Shown here one piece after another: positions 10,730 through 21,928 of a DNA stretch of 64,000 nucleotides; positions within the stretch are counted from its first letter, which is position 1; every line of letters begins with the position of its first letter. The notes under the pieces were generated by a model. It was not told where the DNA came from, ran no database searches, and saw only the letters and a list, made by a program, of their open reading frames with translations. The translations under genes were made by a program, and so were the position numbers. The stretch is from Diphasiastrum complanatum (Eukaryota; Streptophyta; Lycopodiopsida; Lycopodiales; Lycopodiaceae), in assembly GCA_029204225.1 (NCBI GenBank), contig CM055108.1:19536279-19600278 (forward strand), given 5' to 3'.

Positions 10730-12106
10730 ATCTTCACCTACTCTACCTCATGTTGGATGGAAAGTTTGGAATCTATCTTTTGATTTATGATGGTGGCATT
10801 GTTTTCACTAACCTTTGTGAAAATTCGAGATCAAGCATTGATGAGATCTTGTTGAATCAAGAACATATGTTTGAGAGGGAGTATTTCCAGAGGTTCAGGT
10901 CTGAAGATGTTCATATCTTTGATGATCAAGAGAAAGGTAAGCAAGTGGAAGTGACACACTTTGCTTTACTCACATGTTTTGGAGAATCTTCTTGTATAGA
11001 TGATGCTATGGTTCTATTGGTTCTCATGCTGGAAAATCAACTAATGGATTTGGAAAAGAGGCCTTAGTCAATGGCTATGATGGTCAAAAGGAAGATCAAG
11101 AGGTTGGTCTCAAAGGGCTTCAACAACACAAAAGGAAAGGTGGCAATTTGGAGCTAGTCAAGCACATCAAAGGAGAGTCATTTGGCAAAGATGTTATGGA
11201 TCTATTTTTGTAGGTTATTGAAGACTCAGTTAGGAGCAACATAGAAGTGTTTTTCAAAACTACTTTACTTTTTCTATCTCATATTTGAGCAATTTCATGT
11301 GGATGTGTGCAAATTGTAAAGATGTGGTAAAACTAGCTACATTGGTTTGCATCATTTTGATGATGAGGTTGTACTAGCATTTTTGGCTAATTTTGCTGAT
11401 GGAAATGAAAGTAATGGAGGTTTTTTATGTCACTCATCCATGCCTAAGTTCTCAAATGTTGAGCTACTTGGTGCCAATACTTGGAGATTGTCAATTTTTG
11501 GTGAATTCATGGTCATTTTTCTTTTGTCAAGTAGATCTTAAAGATGGACTAGTGCTACCACATAGTTATATGGAGTCATGTGGTGTTGGATTAGCATCAT
11601 TGATGTACTCACTTACTCATGGATTTCCAAGGTTTGATGGTTTCTTGTGGCAAGATGGAGATGGAGGCTCATTCATGGAGTTTTATGGTGGAGACATATC
11701 AAGAAAGGACAAAGATGGAGGATACAAGCAAGCAAATGGTTATCACTCACATTTATTGTTTGGTTGCTGGAATTTTCCAGAGAGTTCAAAGTTTGAAGCA
11801 TGGAGGAATCATTTCATTTATATTCTATTTGGTTCTTCATGTTCTAGTTACACCTTGATGTGTAAAATTGATGTAAGAGATAGTTTAACATCCAAAGTGG
11901 ACACTATTCTTAATATCAATTATGGAAACTACTTCAGAAAATTAGAAAGGGGGTCTTTACTTAGGATGGAGATCATTTTAAACACTCATAGAATCGTCAC
12001 GCAACTAATTTCCACAAGCACATTACACCAAAGTTGGGAAAAAACAAACATGCATCAAAGTTCCGTGCTCAAAACTATGCCAAAACTAGTCGAAGAGGGA
12101 GTTTAA
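10730..12106 (+). pseudogene. Deleted Copia pol remnant
   Basis: Translation at 10880-11010 (QEKGKQVEVTHFALLTCF and the following CIDDA) matches the linker between integrase and RT of the intact element. The end at about 12050-12106 (LKTMPKLVEEGV) matches that element's C-terminus. Between these, about 1 kb (11.1-12.0 kb) shows no RT or RNase H motif. The result is a non-autonomous deletion derivative of the first Copia family, possibly filled with unrelated DNA. Confidence 0.6.
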
Positions 12107-12345
12107 AAGATTTCAACTAGTTTAGTCTAGTTTCGTCATATTTTGGTTAATTGTCAATATTAGGCCAATATGCATTTTAGACTTAGAGATACACTTTATG
12201 AAAGTTATTTTAGTCAAAATTCATTTGAATTACCACTTTTGAAAAGTGTGGGGAAGTTATTAGGTCGAATTTGGACACATTCAAATTCGAATGTTAGATG
12301 CATTGAATCTAGTCATATTGATGATAGGGTTTCTGAACTAGAAAA

Positions 12346-12348
<3 letters not shown>
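12102..12348 (+). repeat. Copia LTR 5' portion, cut at a (CT)n array
   Basis: It follows a GAAGAGGGAG-type polypurine tract. It matches, in inverse orientation, the LTR at 41121-41556: both have the AGGCCAAT-like stretch and the TTGAATCTAGT...AGGGTTT block. The LTR continuation appears only at 14617, after about 2.27 kb of other sequence. Confidence 0.65.

Positions 12349-12424
<76 letters not shown>
12349..12424. repeat. (CT)38 microsatellite
   Basis: An uninterrupted CT dinucleotide run of 76 bp, placed at the break in the Copia LTR. Confidence 0.98.
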
Positions 12425-12427
<3 letters not shown>

Positions 12428-12731
12428 GGGCTCTGTTACATACATATATCACTTTATTCACTTCGCAAGCCTCTGTGGAATGCTAGTGTTGCATAGTAAC
12501 CTTATTTACTAATGGGGACAGAAAAATGCCTTACTATGATAAAAGACCCCACTTATTAAGAAACGTTTTTTAAAAAAAAATGGTGGGAAAGTTGTGAATC
12601 CTTTCAATGGCCAGGATCTGAACAGTCAATCTAACGGTGAGCAACAATTTGCACTTAGTACACATAAGTGTCCTCTAGTTCTATAAAGAGAGAAATCACA
12701 AAACCCTATTCACTTTTTCTCATACTTTCTT

Positions 12732-12732
<1 letters not shown>

Positions 12733-12787
<55 letters not shown>
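12733..12787. repeat. (CT)n microsatellite, 55 bp
   Basis: An uninterrupted CT dinucleotide array. Confidence 0.98.
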
Positions 12788-12789
<2 letters not shown>

Positions 12790-14363
12790 CTGGTGCTTTA
12801 CTTTACGGTGATTGCAATTGAAGAGGAAAACTCGTGAAAGCTACTGGAAGAGCAATCGTGTGAACGATACTGCAAACTAAGGTGAGAATGATGAGACGAA
12901 AGATAGCTCACTGATAATGAAGGTTGTATGATGTGCTTTATGATTAGGAGTGGATGCTTACAACTTGCTGTGATTACCGTTGTGTAGTAGCAAGTTTTGG
13001 CTTGCAAAACTGTGATTCGGTACTCTTGCAATCAAGCGCTGCCTCAACGAGCAGTAGTGGGCATTTTTAAAGGAATTTTTTCTACCTCTGTTGATATATG
13101 GTTGGCGCTGATGAGTAATCGCTGGCCAGCGCTATTTCTGTAGTAGAATTGGCCGCTGGCCAACGCTAGTTTTTGTCTAAAACTTTCAATATGCTACTGC
13201 AATGAAGCAAAGCCTTGCATGCATGCATAACTCCACGCTTTTGGTAGTATGGAATGATAGCAGAAGTGCGATGGACTGCTGTCTTTTCTTATAGTTTCCA
13301 ATGATACCAATGTTGATTGCTTTTATGTGGTTGATAAGAGTACTCCTGCTATACTCCATTGGCAATAACTTGCTATGATTGGTTGCTCGGGGTGATTGCT
13401 CTGGTAGAATGATAAAGACTATGATGTGTGCTAACTATGATAAAAAGTAGAATGGCTTCTACAGAATGTAGCATGAAGAAGGCTTGGCTTGATTGTTTCT
13501 TCATGAGAAGACGTGTGCACAAAATATGATAATCTGTATACCGTGGATATTGTGGGGAAGGAAATGCTCTTGAAAAGTTGAATGACAAGCTAATAATCTG
13601 TGGGAAAATGATGGATTAACTATTGATAAAGACAATGAGGTTGGTAGAAGTGCTCTAGGCTTAACACAATACTTTCGGTTTGAATCTTCTAGCACGTAGG
13701 TGATTTGTTAAAATAGCTGAAGATGGATAGTTCGCAAGAGATGATTTCGTCTATCATTCAGGTACGATGCTATACGAAACTTCACCAATACGGTGGGTAG
13801 CCTTACTCGTTACTACAGGAAATCTTATCCATGCTTGATAATACTGCAAATGCTTCCTTTAATGGTAGTAACTAATAATTTTAGAAAAGTCTAATCTTAT
13901 GTACGTTAAAATAGACATGACCTTGTGGCTTTTATTTTATTTAATAAAGTTTTGCATCATGTGTCCCAGTATTATATGTAAAGTCATGTACTTATATAGG
14001 GCTTGACCATGGTACACTTGAACGGCATGGATTTGCCCAAGTTGTTCAGTGTTTGGACTCCCGAAAAACGGTTACGGGATATCCATGGGGGCTAGCATAG
14101 CACGGAGGTGCTCTAGTACCTAGCGTTGTGACTGTAGTCATGTCTCTGTCCATGAGTATAGTGAAGGATAGTTGCTTACATGTGAAATTTAAATGTGAAC
14201 CTAATACATTTCTTTTGCTCTTGTACTGATCAATATGGCTTGTGCCCTAATACGGTTTCGTTAAAGGGCAAAATGTATCGCTTAGTAATAATGTAAATGA
14301 TTGGGAAGATTGGACGTACTTTTTATAAATGCAATCTAGCTGATAAAGTAGTGAATCTTGTTT

Positions 14364-14560
14364 CAGACATGGATAACAACTGATGCTCAACTATGACACT
14401 TGTCTTCCTCACGCGACTAACTTGTGTAGTTTTGTTTTGTGGGATGGTGGCAGGTAACAGCTGAGTGTCTTAAAACTTGCTTCGCTTTATGGTACTCTGT
14501 ACTGTTAAACTTTATACAGCTGTATTTTTACCTGTTATGCTATAAATTGAAGGGTTCAAA
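14364..14560 (+). repeat. Direct repeat copy B1 (diverged match at 17886-18065)
   Basis: Both copies share the landmark 'acatggataacaactga' and, further on, 'aacttgtgt', a gggatgg block and a '...cttgctttatgg...tact' tail. By eye they differ at about a quarter of positions. Confidence 0.65.
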
Positions 14561-14616
14561 GGGTTTGGTCTTGACTTGTCAAGAGGGACTATGTGAAATC
14601 TTGTTACTCTGTCTCA

Positions 14617-14722
14617 CTCATTTCATGCTTATACATGAGTTCTCTTGGGTTCATCTATCCATTGGTGCACTATCTTGATGATATCTTGCAATCTTGTGTG
14701 TAGAATGCTCATATTCATGGTT
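14617..14722 (+). repeat. Copia LTR 3' portion (continuation of 12102-12348)
   Basis: The block from 'ctcatttcatgctta' to 'gaatgctcatatt' is nearly identical, in inverse orientation, to 41140-41245 in the LTR of the minus-strand Copia copy. Confidence 0.7.
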
Positions 14723-14896
14723 AATCTTGTGAAATCTATTAAGTATTCTTAGTTATTGGATTTATGTGATAAACCTAAACCAGTCTATGAACAAAAATAT
14801 ATGAACAAGTATTGTTTAAAACAATCAACTGTAAGTTAATTAATCTTTCTAATGAAAGATCAACTTATTACCCTAGAAATAATTTAGAAGATATTT

Positions 14897-15314
14897 TAAA
14901 TGTGATGTTATATTGGCGCCTACAACTACACATTTGAGATTTTTGAATTATTAAAAATTAACTTGAGTAAGCTGAGCTACTCTTGAATAAAGTTAATTGG
15001 TTAGATGAGTATTGTGAAGGGAATTCAACATGATCGGTTTTTATGTGCATGTATTGCTTATAAGTCACATATTCTAGAGTCATTGGGATCATTAGTAATG
15101 TTATGTGCATAGAATATATGAAATTCTTCGTAGTAGAGTATTTCTCAATTGAGAAATAGACTCAATTGTTAGTGATGTATTGGATGACCGAACCTAACAA
15201 ACCCAAGAATAACAACTGAATTGAGTTGGAATTCAACAAAGCTTTGGATATTTAAATTCAACTCTAGACAAAAATCTAAACATTTTTTGTGGCTAAAGTT
15301 GATGTCTATCAAAA
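14897..15314. repeat. 418-bp direct repeat copy C1 (C2 at 25933-26350)
   Basis: Both copies are exactly 418 bp with only scattered substitutions and no indel. Each carries TATTGGCGCC near its left end, which resembles the non-Met primer-binding site of some Gypsy elements. The flanks differ on both sides. Confidence 0.85.
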
Positions 15315-15540
15315 GTTGCTTTTTCCCGAAAGGCAAAAAAGCGAAAAAACCAACAGTAGGACTGAAAGCTTTTCTAAGGCACTTCTAAGGCAATCTTACA
15401 TTTTTAAGGGCAGTGTCGCTTTTTTTCGAAAGGCAAAAAAGCGAAAAACCCGACAGTAGGCCTGAAAGCTTTTCTAAGGCACTTCTAAGATGGTGTCGCA
15501 TTTTTTTGAAAAACGAAAATGTGACAGTGTCGGGAAAGTT
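15313..15540. repeat. Three tandem hairpin-bearing repeats of about 100 bp
   Basis: The unit contains a T-rich/A-rich inverted pair such as CGCTTTTTTTCG...AAAAAAGCG, followed in the first two copies by 'ctgaaagcttttctaaggcacttctaag'-type sequence. The third copy has a diverged hairpin GTCGCATTTT...AAAATGTGAC. Confidence 0.7.
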
Positions 15541-15759
15541 GGCCAGAATTATTTTCTAAGTGTTTTGACTTAGTGCTGTATTCTTCTCATGACCAAAGAA
15601 AAATTGCGAACTGTGTGACAAAACAATTCAAAAATGTAGATTGTGCGAAACATGGTTAAAAATACAACAGTCAGGAAAAACAACAAAGGAAAAACAAAAA
15701 AAAATTCTAAGGCTTTGAAAGAAAGGAACTCTTAGTTTCTTCAGCTCCCTCTCAAAGCT

Positions 15760-17670
15760 AGTATTTTTCTGATTTCTAAGCTCACGCTGTTTGTCAAGAG
15801 GCTTTGTGAAGATATCAGCCACCATCTGTTTCATTGGAACAAAGTTGGTCTATCTTTCTCAACTAGATCTCTTATCAGATGATATCTAATAGCAATGTGT
15901 TTCATCCTTGAATGAAACATCGGATCCTTCGTTAGATGAATGGCGGATGTATTATCCATGGATATTAGCAGCGGCTCGTTGGAGTTCTCTCCCAGTCCGT
16001 CAAGGAACTGTTTGAGCCATGTAAACTCGTTCGCCATCTTGGCTGCTGCAACATATTCTGCCTCACTAGATGATTGCGTAGTTATGGTCTGCTTCCTGCT
16101 GATCCATATCACAGTTGCACAAGCTGCTATTGTGCATCCCCCTGAGTTACTCTTGCAGTCATCTTTTAGGGATGCCAAGCTTGCATCGCTGTAGGATTTG
16201 ATCTGGAATACTCCATGCTGAGAGAAACACAATTCATAAAAAATTGCGTAGACAATGTCAAGGCATGTATTATCTATCAGGTATACGAGTGATCCGATCA
16301 GCCTCCTGTAGGGCAAGCTCTGCATGGCTTCCTGTTCTTCTGCATTATGCGGACAGTCCTGCTTTGTCAAAATCGTTCCAGCTACCATGGGTGTATTAGC
16401 TCCCTTGCAATCTGTCATCTGAAAATTGTCAATGATTTTCTGGATGTATCTTGATTGGTGAAGATACAACTTCCCTTCATCAAGATCTCTATCAATTTGC
16501 AATTCCTAGGTAGCATCTTGCTTCCCCTAGGTCTAATATTTCAAAATGCTGAGAAATATCATGCTTCACTTGAGCAATGAGGTTGTCGCTTCTAGACAGA
16601 ATCAAAGTGTCATCAACGTAGATAGCAATGATTATGATTTCTCCATCTGTGACCTTCGTATAGACATTGTAGTCAGCCATCAATGGTTGAAATCCTAAGG
16701 ATCTGAGGGTGTGATCCTTCTTCTTATACCACTGCTTGACAGACTTCTTCAGTCCGTATATGCTTCTTTGCATTTGGCAGACATAGTTGGCAAAGTGTGA
16801 GCAGATGAATCCTGGTGGTTGGTCCATGTAGACCTCTTCATTCAATTGTCATGCAGAAAGGCGGCCTTCTCATCCACTATGTGGATCTTGAGACTATATG
16901 CTACTGCATATGCAAATAGCAAGCGTAAGGACGAGTGCTTTATGATTGGAAAAAAGGTTTCAGTATAGTCATCACCATACTTCTGAGAGAAACCTTTTGC
17001 TACCAATCCGACCTTGTACTTTGATACATTGCCATCAGGTCCACACTTGTATTTATAAACCCACATGCATTTTACAGTCTTCTTGTCTGCTGGTAATGGC
17101 TCTAGATTTCAGAGATTGTTCTACTCCATGGAATTTATCTCATCTTCCACCGCTTTAATCCACTTGTCCTTATTTGGACAGCTGATAGCTTCCTCATATG
17201 TTTGAGGTTCTCCGCCAAATCCACAAAACTCTTCTGTTGTAGAAGATTAGTTGTCAAGGACGAATCTAGCGCCCTTCTTTCTCGCGTGAATCTTCTTGGA
17301 GAGTCTGCAGTCAGATCGATGCCCTTGCCTTTGTCAAGCCTCTTGCCTTTGTTGACTACTGAACTATGGTGAGTAGCAGGTGTCCTAGGTATAGGTTCCA
17401 CGTCTCGCTGCTCGTCATCTAAACAGTCACTTTGTCCATCTGGAATTTGAACATCTTGTTCTGGATGCTTAGGGTATGTTCCCTTTGTTGATATTGGCAG
17501 GTCATAGTAGCCTCTGGTCAGGATTTTGTAGATCTCTGTCAGCCGTTGTCTTTGACTCATCAAATCTAACGTCTCTGATAGTCTTGATTTGTCTAACATT
17601 GTTAGACATGTAGATCCTGTAGTATGATGAGTGAACATCATATCCTACGAGGAATCCCTACTCCACCTTT
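15760..17670 (-). pseudogene. Minus-strand Copia pol remnant (integrase end, RT, RNase H), second family
   Basis: Reading the minus strand from 17.67 kb downward gives the integrase C-terminal region (FLVGYDVHSSYYRIYM and RDVRFDES in one frame), then RT (LVAKGFSQKYGDDYTETF; EEVYMDQPPGF; IAIYVDDTLIL) and RNase H (SSSEAEYVAAAKMANEFTWL; SMDNTSAIHLTKDPMFHSR). It ends in VADIFTKPLDKQ. At least four frame changes or stops separate these blocks. Gag, protease and the integrase core are absent. The wording of its motifs differs from the first Copia family, so it is a separate lineage. Confidence 0.88.
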
Positions 17671-17885
17671 TCATCCAGCTTCTTTCTTTTCTGAAATGTG
17701 GTGGCGCAAGGGAGATATGGAGTATAAAGATATGAACCAATACCAAGAGACTGATCAGAACGACGAAATGCCCTGATATGATGAGGATATGGTTTGGCCT
17801 ATTGCTATAAGCTATATTACATAGGGAAGATTGGACTATATAATTTCATCGTTATTGCATGTTGTCAAGTTGGTGAACTTATTTT

Positions 17886-18065
17886 GTACATGGATAACAA
17901 CTGACATTCAGCATTGACACTTGTCTTTCTCACTATGCTAACTTGTGTGGTTTTGTGTGGCGGGATGGGGGTAGGTACCAACTGAATGTCTTGAAATAGG
18001 TTTTGCTTTACGGTGCTTTATGAGTATTGTATACTTTTCAGCTATGTTTATCCTTGTTGGTTTTT
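17886..18065 (+). repeat. Direct repeat copy B2 (match at 14364-14560)
   Basis: See the shared landmarks with copy B1; this copy runs directly into the (CT)n array at 18077. Confidence 0.65.
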
Positions 18066-18072
18066 GTTCTAT

Positions 18073-18246
<174 letters not shown>

Positions 18247-18295
18247 AACCCCATCTAATTTCCAACACATTATATTTTCTCAGCACCAAGGTTTG

Positions 18296-18571
18296 ACCTC
18301 TCGACGTTTTTCAAAAAAACATAAAATTCCTTTTGCCAATTCAAAAATAGGTTTTTGATATCTGTTAAAATTGGTGTACAATGTCAAAATGATTAGTCTC
18401 TCTTGGAATCGGGTGTGATATTGTACCTTTATGAGATATACAATAACTAGAAGAATCATTCTAGATAATTGGAATTAGATCAAGAAGCAACAAATCTTCT
18501 TGGAGGAAGAATTGGTGGGGTGGGGCATTAAGAATTCCAAAGAGAAATTTTTGTACAAAAAGGATATATAT
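18296..18571 (+). repeat. Copia leader segment, direct repeat of 10383-10651
   Basis: Near-identical to the 10-kb copy with a few small indels; here it is followed by a gag remnant, showing that it is the normal leader of this Copia family. Confidence 0.8.
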
Positions 18572-19156
18572 GACAGGTTGAAAGAGAATATAAGGTCACT
18601 TCAACATGTCTACAAGCGGAGGCTTTATGCTGGAGATATTGATAGGCTTACCTCAATCAACTATTCTATTTGGAAGGTGAGGATGGAGTCCTTATTGGAG
18701 ATGAATGAGTTGATGGAGATCTTTGTAGGTGTGGAGGAGAGGCCTCAAGCACCCCAAGATCAAGGGAGATATGACAAGAGAGCTAAAAGAGCTCTCTCTA
18801 CGCATGATCAAGGTGAATGTTACCAATGAGCTTCTCAAGAACTTGCTCAAGTTATACTTACTGGCTTGTTGGATAATCATGCTAACCTTTTTCAAAGCTT
18901 TGTTATTCAAAAGACTTTTCCAAGCATTGTGGATTTGCAAGAGATTTTGGTGAATGCAGAGTTTAGGCTTCAAGCAAGAGGTGGATCTACATCAACATTT
19001 GAGGCTATGTTCATCAATGGCAAGTTCAAGGGAAAAGGTAACAGCAAATGTCTAAAGGTCAAGATCAAGGTGAGCCTTTCGCTTTTGTTGGTAAGAAGAA
19101 AGATAGGTCAAAGTTAAAGTGCTTCTATTGTGAAATAAAAGGGCATTTGGGTAACA
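18572..19156 (+). pseudogene. Copia gag remnant
   Basis: The translation WKVRMESLLEMNELMEI with VEERPQ matches the gag start of the intact element (WKVRMESLLELNELMDI), and the zinc-knuckle start LKCFYCEIKGHLGN is reached near 19130. Frameshifts and an internal deletion have removed the middle of gag: after VNVTNELLK the sequence jumps towards the DNHANLFQSF block. The remnant ends abruptly at 19156, where Gypsy integrase begins. Confidence 0.8.
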
Positions 19157-19675
19157 AAACTTTTCTCAGCTATCTGGGCTTACCACACTACCCCAAAGAA
19201 AGCCACTGGGTGGGTAACCGCTTTCCACTTAGTATACGGTCAAGAAGCGGTAATGCCCGTAGAATTCTTAGTACCTTCGCTACGAGTTACGGAGGCTTTT
19301 TCAACAGATCTCTGCGAAAAGGCTTCCATCGAACAACAAGTCAAAACCAGGCTATTTACGCTAGCCCAGTTATGCGAGACAAGACTAATATTTTATCACG
19401 CACAACTAGTTAATAAACGAAGCCAAAAAGCCTGGCATGACCGTCACCTGTGCAATAAAGATCTACATTTAGGTGACCAGGTACTTCTTTATACATCAAA
19501 GAAGCACCCCGACAAGTTGAAGTTCAGAAGTGAAGGGCCATACATTATTAACAAAATATTTCCTGATGGTGCAGTCCAGTTACAAACACTTGACAGAACA
19601 CTCCTAGACACTGTCGTAAACGGTGGTCGTCTACGGCGGTACTACAAAGAGTTGTTCTTTGTTGACCCAATTTAG
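19157..19675 (+). pseudogene. Ty3/Gypsy integrase C-terminal fragment
   Basis: From 19157 the frame is open for 173 codons. It begins in the integrase core tail (KLFSAIWAYHTTPKKATG, then FHLVYGQEAVMPVEF), typical of plant Gypsy elements. It continues through the C-terminal domain (KAWHDRHL, LGDQVLLY, KLKFRSEGPYIINKIF) and ends at a natural stop after FFVDPI. The catalytic triad and everything upstream are missing because the join with Copia gag cuts them off. A related but distinct integrase lies on the minus strand at 60.8-62.3 kb. Confidence 0.88.
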
Positions 19676-20029
19676 AATCTTTTCCCTTGAAAAAGATAAA
19701 AAAAATATATATATATTATATTATTCCTTTCCTTGTACATCTTGCCTATTGTTCACCTCGTTCCTATGCATTTTTTTTTTCTTTTTTCTCATTCTTCTGT
19801 TCATACTCATGGGTCATGGGTATTCTAGATCGACAACTGATAGGCTACTCCTTAAGAAATCATTCACACACTTCGGCCACCTCATCTCTGTGTCACTGGT
19901 ATCTCAGGGTAACCAACATTCCTCGAGATACACCTCTTTTATAAGAACTTCTACTGTGAGCTACAGTCCTATTTTCCTTGGAGTTCTTCACTTGCATCAA
20001 ACAGATCCATTTATGCATCATGAGAGTTC

Positions 20030-20665
20030 CTTCAAATCTCAATCGGACCCTTCCTTCGAATCTTGATCAGAGCAGTTCTGTTAGATCTCGACCGAAGCAG
20101 TTCCTTCAGATCTCGACCGAAGCAGTCCCTTCAGATCTCAACCGGAGCCTTCCGTCAGATCTCGACCCGAGCCTTCCTTCAAATCTCGACCGGAGCAATT
20201 CTGTTAGATCTCGACCGAAGCAGTTCCTTCAGATCTCGACCGAAACAGTTCTTTCAGATCTCGACCGAAGCAGTCCCTTCAGATCTCGACCGGAGCCTTC
20301 CGTCAGATCTCGACCGAAGCAGTTCCTTCAGATCTCGACCGAAACAATTTCTTCAGATCTCGACCGGAGCCTTTTTTCAGATCTCGACTGAAGTGGGTCT
20401 GTCAGATCTCGACCGAAGCAGTTCTTTCAGATCTCGACCGGAACCTTCCTTCAGATCTCGACCAAAGTAGTTCCTTCAGATCTCGACCAAAGCAGTCCCT
20501 TCAGATTTCAACCGAAGCAGTTCCTTCAGATCTCGACCGAAGCAGTCCCTTCAGATCTCGATTGGAGCCTTCCTTCAAATCTCGACCGGAGCAGTTCTGT
20601 GAGATCTCAATCGGAGTAGTCATTTCGAATCTCGACCGGAGGACATACATTCGAATTTTACGAAC
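20030..20665. repeat. Minisatellite I, 24-25 bp unit, about 26 copies
   Basis: The unit is of the form AGATCTCGACCGAAGCAGTT plus CCTTC, with variants such as CGGAGCCTTCCGTC. Unit length alternates between 24 and 25 bp, so no single reading frame is kept, and the apparent proteins across it are not credible. Confidence 0.93.
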
Positions 20666-21268
20666 CAGCACGTCCCATCTCCCTTGCAACCAGACGACGA
20701 CAATAAATGCCCTCTAACCGAAGCCATTTGCACCTCAGCGAAGTGCGAAGCTGAAGCGTTTTCTAGCGATAATCTGCGGTGATCTTTCTACTCTTGACAC
20801 CGATCCTAGCGCTCAACTATTCAATCCGTCCGTCATCATCTTCACACCATCTCCCCATTGTTATCACTCCCTTATGAGCACCATCACCGAAATCTTCAAC
20901 ACAAACGTCGCCGGCAGAATACCTTATATCTCAAGTTTCGCATGTTGAGGGGTAGTGTCACACGAGCACTTATCACGCTCCTGTCACACTATTGAACATC
21001 CTACAATCACAATCACACACCATACACCTTCAACCTGCTTCATCCCTGACAGATACACATCCATAACATTAAAAACATTGTCAAACACCTCCACTTCCTC
21101 CTATTCCACTCACCATCTTCTTCACTGAACCTCACTCTGTTCACCCACCTTTACTTCATCACCCACACCGCTCTACCCAACACAACCATCTTCCACATAA
21201 CACGCTTTCCAAACCCGTTCATACATCCCTTCCCCCACACTTTCTGACCCATTCTGCACTGCCACTTC
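20666..21268. other. Spacer between two minisatellites; possible polypurine tract/LTR start
   Basis: No coding region is recognised. At 20945-20964 the sequence TTGAGGGGTAG followed by TGTCACACG looks like a polypurine tract and LTR start, which would place the 3' LTR of the Gypsy element here, but no matching second copy is in the window. Confidence 0.35.
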
Positions 21269-21893
21269 CCATCTCAACCGAAGCCACTGCATTAGATCTC
21301 AACCGAAGCCACTCCATCAGATCTCAACCGAAGCCACTCCATCAGATCTCAACCGAAGCCACTCCATCAGATTTCAACCGAAGCCCAACCCAACAGATCT
21401 CAACCGAAGCCACTCCATCAGATCTCAACCGGAGCCCAACCTTTCCCATCTCAACCGAAGCCACTCCATCAGATTTCAACCAAAGCCCAACCCAGCAGAT
21501 CTCAACCGAAGCCACTCCATCAGATCTCAACTGGAGCCCAACCTTTCCCATCTCAACCGAAGCCACTCCATCAGATCTCAACCGAAGCCACTCCATCATA
21601 TCTCAACCAAGCCCAACACAACAGATCTCAACCGAAGCCACTCCATCAGATCTCAATCGAAGCCCAACCTTTCCCATCTCAACCGAAGCCACTCCATCAG
21701 ATTTCAATCGAAGCCCAACCCAGCAGATCTCAACCGAAGCCACTCCCATATCTCAACCGGAGCCCAACCTTTCCCATCTCAACCGAAGCCACTCCATCAG
21801 ATTTCAACCGAAGCCCAACCCAGCAGATCTCAATCGAAGCCACTCCATCAGATCTCAACCGAAGCCCAACCTTTCCCATCTCAACCGAAGCAG
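21269..21893. repeat. Minisatellite II, 25-26 bp unit in a higher-order repeat of about 101 bp
   Basis: Units share the core AGATCTCAACCGAAGC with array I. Two unit types alternate, ending CACTCCATC or CCAACCCAGC. A CCCATCTCAACC variant marks a higher-order period: it recurs at about 21444, 21547, 21673, 21773 and 21874. Confidence 0.92.
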
Positions 21894-21928
21894 TTTTTCT
21901 AGATCCCTCCTTCTTCCATTTTCCAACC

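Larger units (their letters stand above)
12425..14616. other. No gene recognised; insertion interrupting a Copia LTR
   Basis: This segment separates two parts of one LTR. It holds a second (CT)n array (12733-12787), a 12-bp palindrome CGCTGGCCAGCG at 13120-13131, and at about 14364-14560 a repeat shared with 17886-18065. Several short frames exist but none has a recognisable domain. Confidence 0.45.

Noticed and set aside
15940-16194. 84-codon plus-strand frame
   Set aside because: Antisense shadow of the Copia RNase H remnant on the minus strand.
19978-20470. 137- and 135-codon frames rich in RSRPK/QIST repeats
   Set aside because: They come from the 24-25 bp minisatellite, whose unit length is not a multiple of three; no single frame is conserved.
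20030-21893. Possible CRISPR-like array because of regular short repeats
   Set aside because: The units are directly tandem without unique spacers, and the context is a eukaryotic genome.
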